Shown here: in pieces, positions 57,027-64,000 of the stretch
Numbering within the stretch: the first letter of the stretch is position 1
Layout of the letters: each line of letters starts with the position of its first letter
Assembly: GCF_900156605.1 (NCBI RefSeq)
Contig: NZ_FTOA01000001.1
Coordinates: forward strand, 1 to 64,000
Direction of reading: 5' to 3'
DNA from: Insolitispirillum peregrinum
Lineage (GTDB): Bacteria > Pseudomonadota > Alphaproteobacteria > Rhodospirillales > Rhodospirillaceae
Length of the DNA: 64,000 bases
Translations under genes and position numbers: made by a program
Notes under the pieces: model-generated
What the model was told of the DNA's origin: nothing
The model's database searches: none
Seen by the model: only the letters and a program-made list of their open reading frames with translations

Positions 57027-57704
57027 ATGGATGGGATTGATCGAACCATGAAATGGATAACGCTGAAAACGGTCAGTCTTGCCGTTGTCGTGTGCTGCCT
57101 GACGTTTCTGGGATGGTACAACTGGTACATCCGCCACACCTTTTCCGAGATTCTGCCGACGGGATGGTATGGGGGAGATTATCTGCCTCCGCCATGGAGG
57201 GCGGATTTTGAGCAGGCTTTCCAGAGTGAAGTGAGCAGATTCTATGATGTGATGCAGAGAAGTGGGCCCGATCCTACCTTCGTGAAGATCAATGGGAAAA
57301 TTTACGCAAGGAATTACTATCACTTCTTCGGCAATAATCAGCAGTACCAAATCTATCAGGCTGCCGCAGCGTGTGTCGTTGCTGCCGAAGTGAATCGTTC
57401 GGTCGGTTTGCCTGCGCCCCCGGTGGATGTCTGTATACAGTATGATTATGGCGATCTTCTGGATGAACTGGTTACAAAATATTGTCCTGCGGATAGGCTA
57501 TGTGTATACAAGACGAATGATGATTTTTGGATGTATAGAAGAAGTATAAAATTTTACGATAATGAAGACTATGTAAGGTGGTTTTGGTTTGGTGTTGAGG
57601 ATGAATATAGTGGAAAATACACATGGGTTGGCAGACTGTTTTCACTCTTCCCTGATGTGGACCCGGAAAGCCCGTTTGGAGACTTCATCCGGTCGATGGA
57701 GTAG
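57027..57704 (+). CDS. Membrane-anchored protein of unknown function, tandem copy 1
   Basis: A 225-residue protein with one N-terminal transmembrane segment (TLKTVSLAVVVCCLTFLGWYNWYI) and a soluble, probably periplasmic, domain rich in Tyr, Phe and Trp. Four cysteines (ACVV, DVCIQY, KYCPAD, RLCVY) are conserved in the second copy and may form disulfides. I recognise no domain. Starts at 57021, 57027 and 57048 are in frame. 57027 is chosen because identity with copy 2 begins there; no strong ribosome site is visible. The central part is notably AT-rich, suggesting transfer. The gene ends in GDFIRSME, identical to copy 2. Confidence 0.6.
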   Translation: MDGIDRTMKWITLKTVSLAVVVCCLTFLGWYNWYIRHTFSEILPTGWYGGDYLPPPWRADFEQAFQSEVSRFYDVMQRSGPDPTFVKINGKIYARNYYHFFGNNQQYQIYQAAAACVVAAEVNRSVGLPAPPVDVCIQYDYGDLLDELVTKYCPADRLCVYKTNDDFWMYRRSIKFYDNEDYVRWFWFGVEDEYSGKYTWVGRLFSLFPDVDPESPFGDFIRSME

Positions 57705-57744
57705 GGCACTGTTGCACTCACTGCTATAAAGGCCCCAGCGAGGT

Positions 57745-57800
57745 GTGGAGCAGCGCCCCACATCCTTGTTTCCTTTGTGTCGCGTGATTTGACGCAGGCC
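57745..57800. repeat. Copy of a dispersed intergenic hairpin repeat
   Basis: GTGGAGCAGCGCCCCAC forms a 7-bp hairpin and is followed by TCCTTGTTTCC and TGACGCAGGC. It shares the context GGCCCC(A/G)GCGAGGTGTGGAGCAGCGC with the copy at 60229-60262 and the 3' part with the copy at 33491-33556. Confidence 0.6.
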
Positions 57801-57831
57801 CGCTGGTCTCATCCTTGGGTGTGTCGCAGCG

Positions 57832-58521
57832 ATGGATGGGATTGATCGAACCATGAAATGGATAACGCTGAAAACGACCAGCCTTGCCGTTGCCGTGTGC
57901 TGCCTGACGTTTCTGGGATGGTACAACTGGTACATTCGCCACACCTTTTCCGAGCTTTTACCAACCGTGTGGTATGGAGGGGACTGGGTGATTTTGTACC
58001 TGCCTCCGCCATGGCGAACGGATTTTGAGCAGGCTTACCAGAGCGAAATGAACAGATTCTATGACTTTCCGCAGGGAAGCTGGAGCAATTCTGTTTTCAG
58101 GAAAATCAATGGGAGGTTTTACGTAAAGAATTACTATCGCTTCTTTGATGATAATCTGCCGTACCATATGTATCAGGCTGTGGCCGCCTGTGTTGTTACC
58201 GCCGAGATGAAGCGCTCGGTCGGCTTGCCTGCACCCCCGATGACGGACTGTACAACGTATGAGTATGGGAACCGACTGGATGAACTTATTTGGAAGTACT
58301 GCCCTGCCGATAAGGTGTGTGCTTACAAAAGTAGTGATGACTTTATGAAGTATAGCAAAAAAAGGAGGTTCTACGATAATGAGGACTACATAGAGTGGTT
58401 CGGATTTGGTGTTGAGGGTGAGGCACGGGGAGAATACACATGGATTGGCAGATTGTTTTCACTCTTCCCTGATGTTGACCCGGAAAGTCAGTTCGGAGAT
58501 TTCATCCGGTCGATGGAGTAG
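57832..58521 (+). CDS. Membrane-anchored protein of unknown function, tandem copy 2
   Basis: A 229-residue paralogue of the product at 57027-57704. DNA over the first 110 bases and the last 80 bases is almost identical, while the middle has diverged. The architecture is the same: one N-terminal helix (TLKTTSLAVAVCCLTFLGWYNWYI), then a soluble domain with the same four cysteines (ACVV, DCTTY, KYCPAD, KVCAY). A four-residue insertion near residue 50 (WVILY) distinguishes it. Function is unknown. The two copies lie alone between aspA and rimO. Confidence 0.6.
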   Translation: MDGIDRTMKWITLKTTSLAVAVCCLTFLGWYNWYIRHTFSELLPTVWYGGDWVILYLPPPWRTDFEQAYQSEMNRFYDFPQGSWSNSVFRKINGRFYVKNYYRFFDDNLPYHMYQAVAACVVTAEMKRSVGLPAPPMTDCTTYEYGNRLDELIWKYCPADKVCAYKSSDDFMKYSKKRRFYDNEDYIEWFGFGVEGEARGEYTWIGRLFSLFPDVDPESQFGDFIRSME

Positions 58522-58547
58522 AGTTCCACGGCCCCTGAAGGCAACGG

Positions 58548-58576
58548 GGCGTGCGGAGCAGTGCTCCACACGCCCT
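58548..58576. terminator. Hairpin between tandem copy 2 and rimO
   Basis: GGGCGTG-CGGAGCA and TGCTCC-ACACGCCC pair with two mismatches allowed, in the gap between convergent genes. It resembles the GTGGAGC hairpin repeat family. Confidence 0.55.
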
Positions 58577-58584
58577 TTCTCGCC

Positions 58585-59937
58585 TTATTCCGTGACCTTG
58601 CTGGCCCACAGGTCGTATTCGTCGGCATGGTCGATTTCGACCCGCACGATATCACCGACCTTCAGTTCGGTTTCGCCGTTCAGGTAAACGTTGCCGTCGA
58701 TTTCCGGCGCATCGGCGGGCGAGCGGCCAACGGCGCCTTCGTCGTCCACGTCGTCGATCAGCACATCCATCACCTTGCCGACCTTGGCCGCCATCCGCTC
58801 TTCGCTGATCTGGCGTTGAAGCTCCATCAGGCGGTGATAGCGCTCTTCCTTGTCGTCTTCATCGACCGGGTTGGCCAGCGCGTTGGCCGGGGCACCGTCA
58901 ACGGCTTCGTACTTGAAGCAGCCGACGCGGTCGAGCTGGGCTTCGTCGAGGAAGTCGAGCAGGGTCTCAAAGTCTTCTTCGGTTTCGCCGGGGAAGCCGA
59001 CGATGAAGGTCGAGCGAATGGTCAGGTCGGGGCAGATGTCGCGCCAGCGCTTGATGCGCTCCAGCACCTTGTCCTGGCTGGCCGGGCGTTTCATGGCGCG
59101 CAGCACCGGCGTGCTGGCGTGCTGGAACGGAATGTCGAGGTACGGCAGGATTTTGCCCTGTGCCATCAACGGGATCAGCTCGTCAACGTGCGGATAGGGG
59201 TAGACGTAGTGCATGCGCACCCACACCCCCAGATCGCCCAGTGCCTCGGCCATTTCGGTCATGCGGGTTTTCACCGGACGGCCGCGCCAGTCGTAGGATT
59301 CATAGCCCAGATCGACGCCATAGGCCCCGGTGTCCTGCGACACCACCAGCAATTCCTTCACACCGGCGTTGACCAGCCGTTCGGCTTCGGCCAGCACCTT
59401 GTTTACCGGACGGCTGACCAGACGGCCCCGCAGCGACGGGATGATGCAGAACGAGCACGAGTGGTTGCAGCCCTCGGAAATCTTGAGGTACGAGTAATGG
59501 CGCGGGGTCAGCTTGATGCCTTCGGGCGGCACCAGATCGACGAACGGGTTGGCCTGCGGCGGCACCACCGCGTGGACCGCTTCGACCACCGCTTCGTACT
59601 GGTGCGGGCCAGTGACCGACAGCACGCCGGGATGGACTTCGCGGATCGACTTTTCGTCGGCCCCCATGCAGCCGGTGACGATCACCTTGCCGTTTTCGGC
59701 CAGCGCCTCGCCGATCGCTTCCAGGCTTTCGGCCTTGGCGGAATCAAGAAAGCCGCAGGTGTTGACGATCACCGCATCGGCACCGTCATAGGTCGCCGAA
59801 ATCTCGTATCCTTCGGCCCGCAGGCGGGTGAGGATGCGCTCGGAATCCACCAGCGCCTTGGGGCAGCCGAGGCTGACGATACCGACACGCGGCGAACCGG
59901 CGCGCGAGGAAGAGGAAGTCAAAGTGCTGTTGCTCAT
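58585..59937 (-). CDS. rimO: Ribosomal protein S12 methylthiotransferase RimO
   Basis: A 450-residue radical SAM enzyme that adds a methylthio group to the conserved Asp of ribosomal protein S12. An N-terminal UPF0004 domain has Cys ligands (C25 in [13 protein letters not shown] and others). The radical SAM motif is CNHSCSFC near residue 155, and a C-terminal TRAM domain is present (about 385-450). The [15 protein letters not shown] start separates RimO from MiaB. It is monocistronic. Confidence 0.96.
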   Translation of the reverse strand: MSNSTLTSSSSRAGSPRVGIVSLGCPKALVDSERILTRLRAEGYEISATYDGADAVIVNTCGFLDSAKAESLEAIGEALAENGKVIVTGCMGADEKSIREVHPGVLSVTGPHQYEAVVEAVHAVVPPQANPFVDLVPPEGIKLTPRHYSYLKISEGCNHSCSFCIIPSLRGRLVSRPVNKVLAEAERLVNAGVKELLVVSQDTGAYGVDLGYESYDWRGRPVKTRMTEMAEALGDLGVWVRMHYVYPYPHVDELIPLMAQGKILPYLDIPFQHASTPVLRAMKRPASQDKVLERIKRWRDICPDLTIRSTFIVGFPGETEEDFETLLDFLDEAQLDRVGCFKYEAVDGAPANALANPVDEDDKEERYHRLMELQRQISEERMAAKVGKVMDVLIDDVDDEGAVGRSPADAPEIDGNVYLNGETELKVGDIVRVEIDHADEYDLWASKVTE

Positions 59938-60279
59938 GGGGACAGGGGCTTGATCTCGTGGATACTGACCGCTCGCCCTGTCGGGACTGTTGCCGATCCT
60001 GACCGGGACCGCAGGGCGAGAATGGAAATGCGGAGCCGCACACCGGTCAGGGTGGGACTCCGCAATGGCACACTAGCATGGTCTGATGAAAAACAGCAGC
60101 CTTAATCTAGCGGGCTGTGCAGTACATGACAGTAAGGGAAGCAGAGTGGGCTACCGCCCAGACCCGTTCGGGAGCGATGCCCCCGAACCCCCCTTGAGTA
60201 TCAAATCAATGGGGTCCGGGGCCTCAAGGCCCCGGCGAGGTGTGGAGCAGCGCTCCACGATCCTGCTTCATACTGACGT
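59938..60279. other. Intergenic region between rimO and copB with repeats
   Basis: About 340 bases. The rimO promoter should lie near 59940-60070. The right half contains the palindrome CCGGGGCCT-ca-AGGCCCCGG (60216-60235) and the dispersed GTGGAGC hairpin. A 65-codon frame at 60086-60283 runs through these repeats and is not credible as a gene. Confidence 0.5.
60216..60262. repeat. Dispersed hairpin repeat, best-preserved copy; probable copB terminator
   Basis: The 20-bp palindrome at 60216-60235 is followed by GCGAGGTGTGGAGCAGCGCTCCACGA, in which GTGGAGC and GCTCCAC pair perfectly. It lies just beyond the copB stop and may terminate the copper operon. Related copies are at 33491-33556 and 57745-57800. 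Confidence 0.6.
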
Positions 60280-61002
60280 TTAAAACATCAGCTTCAGTCC
60301 GACCAGCAGGCTGGTGGTTTCGTCGTCATGGCGATGGCTGTCGCCCCGGCCATTGGTTTCCCCCAGCGCCCGTTCCCAACTGACCCCGACATAGGGGGCA
60401 ACGGTGGGCGTGACCTCATAGCGCAGCCGCAGGCCACCTTCGAGGCTGGTCAGGCCGCCATAGCTTTCGCGCTGGCGGTCGTCCTTGCTGGTGGCGTTCA
60501 GCTCCAGCGATGGCTGTAAAATCAGCCGGGTGGTCAGGGCAAGGTCGGTATCGGCCTCCAGCCGCACACCAACATCGCCACGGGTACCGACGAACAGCGA
60601 GGCGCTGGTTTCGATCCAGTACGGCGCCAGCCCACTGATTCCGAACACCCACGCGGTGCGTTCCGGGTCGGGGGCCAGATCGCCGCGCACGCCGGTGCGA
60701 ACATCAAAGAAGTCGCTGATGGCGTGGCTCCACAGAACTTGTACCTCGGCGCTGTCAAAGTCACCGTCTTCGGCCATCGTGCCCCGGCTGAGCAGCACCG
60801 CCTTGTCCTCGTCGCCGCCCAGCGAGGCCTTGCCTTCCCAGTGCAGGGCGGCAACACCCTTGCTGCTGGTCCATTCCAGCCGGTCGAGCGCGGCTTTGGC
60901 GAACAGGCCGTCGTGGTCGTGGCCGTCGCCTGCCTGTGCCGTCAGCGGGGCGGCACTCAGTAAGGCTGCCACAGCAAGGCTGCGGGGGAAAAGGTTAACC
61001 AT
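60280..61002 (-). CDS. copB: Copper resistance outer-membrane protein CopB
   Basis: A 240-residue protein with a signal peptide (cleavage after PLTAQA near residue 26) and a beta-barrel body of the CopB family. Motifs include WTSSKGVAALHWEGKASLGGDEDK, AISDFFDVRTGVRGDLAPDPERTAWVFGISGLAPYWIE and the terminal VGLKLMF with aromatic end. The mature N-terminus has a short His/Asp stretch (GDGHDHDG). CopB sits in the outer membrane and helps sequester or export copper. The start at 61002 overlaps the copA stop by 8 bases, so the two are coupled. Confidence 0.94.
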   Translation of the reverse strand: MVNLFPRSLAVAALLSAAPLTAQAGDGHDHDGLFAKAALDRLEWTSSKGVAALHWEGKASLGGDEDKAVLLSRGTMAEDGDFDSAEVQVLWSHAISDFFDVRTGVRGDLAPDPERTAWVFGISGLAPYWIETSASLFVGTRGDVGVRLEADTDLALTTRLILQPSLELNATSKDDRQRESYGGLTSLEGGLRLRYEVTPTVAPYVGVSWERALGETNGRGDSHRHDDETTSLLVGLKLMF

Positions 61003-62986
61003 GGGAGCCTCCGCTGTGCTGGCTGTGGCTGTTGTGGTCGCCGGGGAAGGCCACCGGATCGGGGGTAGCGGGCTGGCCACTGCTGGCGGGGGGATCGACA
61101 ATCACCCGGCGCATCATGCCGGTGGCCATGTGATACATGAAATGGCAGTGGAACGGCCATTGCCCGAGGGCGTCGGCCAGAATGTCCAGCGTCACCGACT
61201 GGCCGGGCGGGACGTTCAGCACATGCTTCAGCGGGCCATCCTGTCCGTCGCTGCGTACCACCTGAAACCACATGCCGTGCAGGTGGATCGGGTGGTTCAT
61301 CATCGTTTCGTTGACCAGCGTGACCCTGATGCGTTCGCCCTGGGTCATGCGGATGGGGGCGGCGGTGGAGAACTTTTCTCCGTCGATGGTCCAGAAGTAA
61401 CGCTCCATGTTGCCGCCCAGCCGGAAGGTCATCGCCCGGTCGGGGGCGGTCTGCGGGCGGGGGGTGAGGGGCAACAGGTCGGCGTACTGCAACATGCGGC
61501 CCCCATTGGCGGCGCTGGGGACCAGCCCGCTGGAGGCTTTGAAATCGGCGCTGACGGTGCCGGGGGCGGCAGGCGGTGGCGAGGATGGCTGTTGCATGGC
61601 GCTGTGGTCCATGCCCGCCATGTCTTTCATGTCGTGACCCATGGCGCTGTGGTCCATGCCCGCCATGTCTTTCATGTCGTGACCCATGGCGCTGTGGTCC
61701 ATGCCCGCCATGCCCTTCATGTCGTGGCCCATGGCGCTGTGGTCCATGCCCGCCATGCCCTTCATGTCGTGGCCCATGGCGCTGTGGTCCATCCCGGCCA
61801 TGTCCTTCATGTCGTGGCCCATGGCGCTGTGATCCATGCCCGCCATGTCTTTCATGTCGTGACCCATGGCGCTATGGTCCATGCCCGGCATCTCGCCCGA
61901 GCCATGATCCATGCTGCCATGGTCCATCCCCATGTCGGTCATGGTCAGCAGGGGACGCGGACGCACGGGCGGCACCGGGCCGTCTTCGCCGTCGCGCGGG
62001 GTCAGGGTGCCACGGGCATAGCCGCTGCGGTCCAGCGGCTCGGCAAAGATGGTATAGGGCTGGTCTTCGGTTGGCGTCACCAGCACGTCATAGGTTTCAC
62101 CAACGGCCATGCGGAATTCATCGACCGCCACCGGCTTGACCGGGTTGCCGTCGGCGGCGACCACCGTCAGTTTCAGGCCGGGAATGCGAACATCGAAATA
62201 GGTCATTGCCGCGCCGTTGATAAAGCGCAGCCGCACCGTTTCACCCGGCTTGAACAGCGACCGCCACGGTTGCCCCGGAGGCTGGCCGTTGATCAGGAAG
62301 GTATAGCCGCTGATGTCTGAAATATCGCTCGGAGCCATCCGCATGGCGCCCCACTCCAGCCGGTCCTGCACCGTGGCGGCCAGCCCGTTTTTCCCGGCAT
62401 CGTCGATCAGCGTGCCAGCCGTCCGGCGGGCGGCAGTGTTGTAATAGCCGCTGTCTTTTTTCAGGTTGGCGAGGATGTCGTTCGGGGCGTCGGGGTGGAA
62501 GTCCGACAGCATCACCACCGCTTCACGGTCGGCCTTGATCGGGTCGGGGTCTTTCGGCTCGATGACGATCGGGGCCAGCATCCCGGCCTGTTCCTGCAAG
62601 CCGGAATGGCTGTGGTACCAATAGGTGCCGCTTTGCACCACCGGGAAGCGGTAAGTCACCGTCTCGCCCGGCTTGATGCCCTGGAACGAAAAGCCCGGAA
62701 CGCCGTCTTGCTGATAGGGCAGGATCAGGCCGTGCCAGTGGATGGAGCTGTCTTCTTTCAGGGTGTTGGTGACGGCGATTTCCGCCATCTCGCCTTCTTT
62801 CAGGCGCAGGGTCGGGCCGGGGCTTTGGCCGTTGAGGGTCATGGTCTTTTGCGGCGCGCCGGTCACCGAGGTTTCGGTTTCACCGATCACGATCGAATAT
62901 TGCCCGGCGCTGGCGATGGTGGGCAGTGCCCAGCCGACGCAGCTTAGGGCCAGCACCGCAGCGGTGCCGGAAAAAGAAAAGCGCAT
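60995..62986 (-). CDS. copA: Multicopper oxidase CopA with Met/His tandem repeats
   Basis: A 663-residue periplasmic copper oxidase. An N-terminal signal peptide (about residues 1-27) is followed by three cupredoxin domains. Copper ligands are visible in HWHGL, YWYHSHSG, NHPIHLHGMWF and WPFHCHFMYHMATGMM. Between domains two and three (about residues 365-463) are six full and one partial copies of a 15-residue Met/His repeat, GMDHSAMGHDMKDMA, with D/G variation at one site. Such repeats bind many copper ions. It lies between a small Cys protein and copB in the copper operon. Confidence 0.95.
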   Translation of the reverse strand: MRFSFSGTAAVLALSCVGWALPTIASAGQYSIVIGETETSVTGAPQKTMTLNGQSPGPTLRLKEGEMAEIAVTNTLKEDSSIHWHGLILPYQQDGVPGFSFQGIKPGETVTYRFPVVQSGTYWYHSHSGLQEQAGMLAPIVIEPKDPDPIKADREAVVMLSDFHPDAPNDILANLKKDSGYYNTAARRTAGTLIDDAGKNGLAATVQDRLEWGAMRMAPSDISDISGYTFLINGQPPGQPWRSLFKPGETVRLRFINGAAMTYFDVRIPGLKLTVVAADGNPVKPVAVDEFRMAVGETYDVLVTPTEDQPYTIFAEPLDRSGYARGTLTPRDGEDGPVPPVRPRPLLTMTDMGMDHGSMDHGSGEMPGMDHSAMGHDMKDMAGMDHSAMGHDMKDMAGMDHSAMGHDMKGMAGMDHSAMGHDMKGMAGMDHSAMGHDMKDMAGMDHSAMGHDMKDMAGMDHSAMQQPSSPPPAAPGTVSADFKASSGLVPSAANGGRMLQYADLLPLTPRPQTAPDRAMTFRLGGNMERYFWTIDGEKFSTAAPIRMTQGERIRVTLVNETMMNHPIHLHGMWFQVVRSDGQDGPLKHVLNVPPGQSVTLDILADALGQWPFHCHFMYHMATGMMRRVIVDPPASSGQPATPDPVAFPGDHNSHSQHSGGSHG
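61597..61891 (-). repeat. 45-bp tandem repeat inside copA
   Basis: Six and a half near-identical 45-bp units encode the Met/His repeat of CopA. Adjacent units differ at only a few silent or conservative positions, which suggests recent slippage or recombination and a length that may vary between strains. Confidence 0.9.
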
Positions 62987-63048
62987 GATGAATGCCTGAT
63001 CTCAGGGGACTCCGAAGGGAGCCCGGTTGCTGATGAGTCCGGAAGGAA

Positions 63049-63435
63049 TCACAGCAGCAGGCGGGGAGGGCGTTCCTGCGGGGTGATGGTCTGGCCCTGC
63101 AACCGCTCTTGCGCCTGAGGCAGCAAGGGGGTGGTGGCAACCGTGTGCTGCGGTGGCCCGCCGAGGGTGTGGGGCAGAGGCGAGGCAACGCTACAGCAGG
63201 GGGCGGCAGCGGTCATGCCGACCGGAGGATGGGGTTTGTCCGACCGGGCCGGGTCTGCTGGCCAGTCGTGGCAGGGCGGCAGGGCCGAGGCCGACAGGTC
63301 TTCACCCTCCATTGCCATCGCGGCGGCAGCCTGAGCCAGAGCCTGAGCAGGGGCGGGCAGGACATGGGTCAGGGTGGTGGCCAGCAGGGCCACCATTACC
63401 ATCACCGTTATCAGTCCTGTCTTCAGTGCCCCCAT
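63049..63435 (-). CDS. Small secreted or anchored protein of the copper operon
   Basis: A 128-residue protein with an N-terminal hydrophobic segment (TGLITVMVMVALLATTLTHVLPAPA) that is a signal peptide or anchor, and a Pro/Ala-rich tail. It has a PCHDW and a PCCSV motif that could bind copper. I recognise no named family. It is upstream of copA on the same strand by 62 bases, as small Cys/His proteins often are in copper operons. Composition is biased, so confidence in its being a real gene is moderate. Confidence 0.6.
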   Translation of the reverse strand: MGALKTGLITVMVMVALLATTLTHVLPAPAQALAQAAAAMAMEGEDLSASALPPCHDWPADPARSDKPHPPVGMTAAAPCCSVASPLPHTLGGPPQHTVATTPLLPQAQERLQGQTITPQERPPRLLL

Positions 63436-63469
63436 CGGGGAAAAATCCTTGCTTGATGCGATGGCTCGC

Positions 63470-64000
63470 TCACCCGGTCTTGCGGAAGGTCAGGGCGATG
63501 GAGGGTTGGTCAAAGCTGACGGACTCACCCGTTGCTGTCGCGGTCTGCGCAAAGGCGGTGCGAAGGTCGGCTTCGTGCTGGTCGAACAGCGCCTCACGCT
63601 CGACATTAGCCGAAACCAGCCGCTCGCGGAATGCCTCAAACGAGGCCATCACGACAGTGTGACAGTACTGGTATTCGTTGAGCGCCTCCAGCCCCAGCGG
63701 TGCCAGCGTGGTCAGGGCCTGCTGGGCGGTGGCGCGGACGGTGGTTTCATCATCCACCAGTCGGCACAGGTCAAAGAACGGGCCGTAGGCAATCGGCTCG
63801 TTGACGTACAGAATGCCACCGGGGGCCAGAACGCGCGCCACTTCGGCCAATGCTTGCGGCATGACCTCGTGGGGGACGTGGTGCAGGCTGTTGAAAAAGA
63901 TCACCACGTCGGCGCTGGCGTCGGGCAGCGGCATCGACTGGGCCACCCCCTCGATGATGGTGACGTTGGCAAGGGCAGGCAGGCTGCGGGCCTTGGCCAG
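63470..64000 (-). CDS. Class I SAM-dependent methyltransferase, 3' part
   Basis: The C-terminal part of a Methyltransf_11-type enzyme; the frame is open to base 64000 and continues outside the window. Visible motifs are SADVVIFFNSLHHVP (motif IV region) and LAEVARVLAPGGILYVNEP (post-motif). The N-terminal glycine-rich SAM loop is outside. The substrate cannot be told. It is upstream of the copper operon on the same strand, but need not be related to it. Confidence 0.8.
   Translation of the reverse strand: MAKARSLPALANVTIIEGVAQSMPLPDASADVVIFFNSLHHVPHEVMPQALAEVARVLAPGGILYVNEPIAYGPFFDLCRLVDDETTVRATAQQALTTLAPLGLEALNEYQYCHTVVMASFEAFRERLVSANVEREALFDQHEADLRTAFAQTATATGESVSFDQPSIALTFRKTG

Noticed and set aside
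60086-60283. 65-codon frame between rimO and copB
   Set aside because: It runs through a palindrome and a dispersed repeat and has no coding character.
61597-61891. Regular 45-bp repeats suggesting a CRISPR array
   Set aside because: Units are directly adjacent with no variable spacers and encode an in-frame Met/His repeat of CopA.

Overview
The window is a 64 kb piece of a GC-rich bacterial chromosome. Gene content suggests a free-living, respiratory alphaproteobacterium of the Rhodospirillales type: DctB/DctD control of dicarboxylate uptake, a long GlnE, an NtrC-style sigma-54 promoter, TacA/TacT, a CopA/CopB copper system and large AsmA-like proteins. I cannot name a genus from sequence alone. 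No rRNA, CRISPR array or prophage is visible; there is one tRNA (Phe, 34058-34133, minus).

Layout. 1-8495: lactate locus. A lactate permease (lctP, minus) is cut off at its C-terminus near the window edge, next to non-homologous DNA. It is followed by a regulator fragment that has an FCD domain but no HTH, then lutABC and a large Fe-S D-lactate dehydrogenase. 8535-14650: an uptake operon for a phosphorylated or phosphonate compound (binding protein, alkaline-phosphatase-superfamily hydrolase, two permeases, ATPase, SerB-like HAD phosphatase), with a divergent GntR/UTRA regulator and matching palindromes in front of both units. 14710-16080: a stand-alone TrpB2. 16140-17680: an AT-rich island with one phage-like protein of unknown function. 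17682-18494: a TacAT toxin-antitoxin pair. 18583-23004: pyruvate carboxylase and a divergent FCD-type GntR regulator.

23015-32094: AsmA/YhdP-like protein, glnE, a Bcp peroxiredoxin and a dCache chemoreceptor. 32474-35995: a secreted alpha/beta hydrolase, a PACE-family efflux protein, tRNA-Phe and an SLC13-type permease with RCK-C domains. 36081-40676: sulfate ABC operon (sbp-cysT-cysW-cysA) with a divergent cysteine-rich Rrf2 regulator and a perfect inverted repeat between them. 40743-47105: taurine/sulfonate operon (binding protein, TauD-type dioxygenase, permease, ATPase and an unusual FAD/NAD(P)-binding protein) with a divergent CysB-type LysR regulator.

47206-49805: ndk and an ABC-F ATPase. 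49850-56779: C4-dicarboxylate/aspartate module (aspA-dctA, a TSUP permease, dctB-dctD), with a near-consensus sigma-54 promoter in front of aspA. 57027-58521: a tandem pair of membrane-anchored proteins of unknown function. 58585-59937: rimO. 60280-63435: copper resistance operon (small Cys protein, copA with Met/His repeats, copB). 63470-64000: 3' part of a SAM methyltransferase running off the end.

The themes fit together: lactate, pyruvate, oxaloacetate, aspartate and fumarate metabolism (lut, dld, pyc, dctA, aspA) and scavenging of sulfur and phosphorus (cys, tau and the phospho-compound operon). The features I find least explained are the phospho-compound operon beside TrpB2, the AT-rich island, the HTH-less FCD protein, the tandem membrane-anchored pair and the FAD protein in the sulfonate operon.
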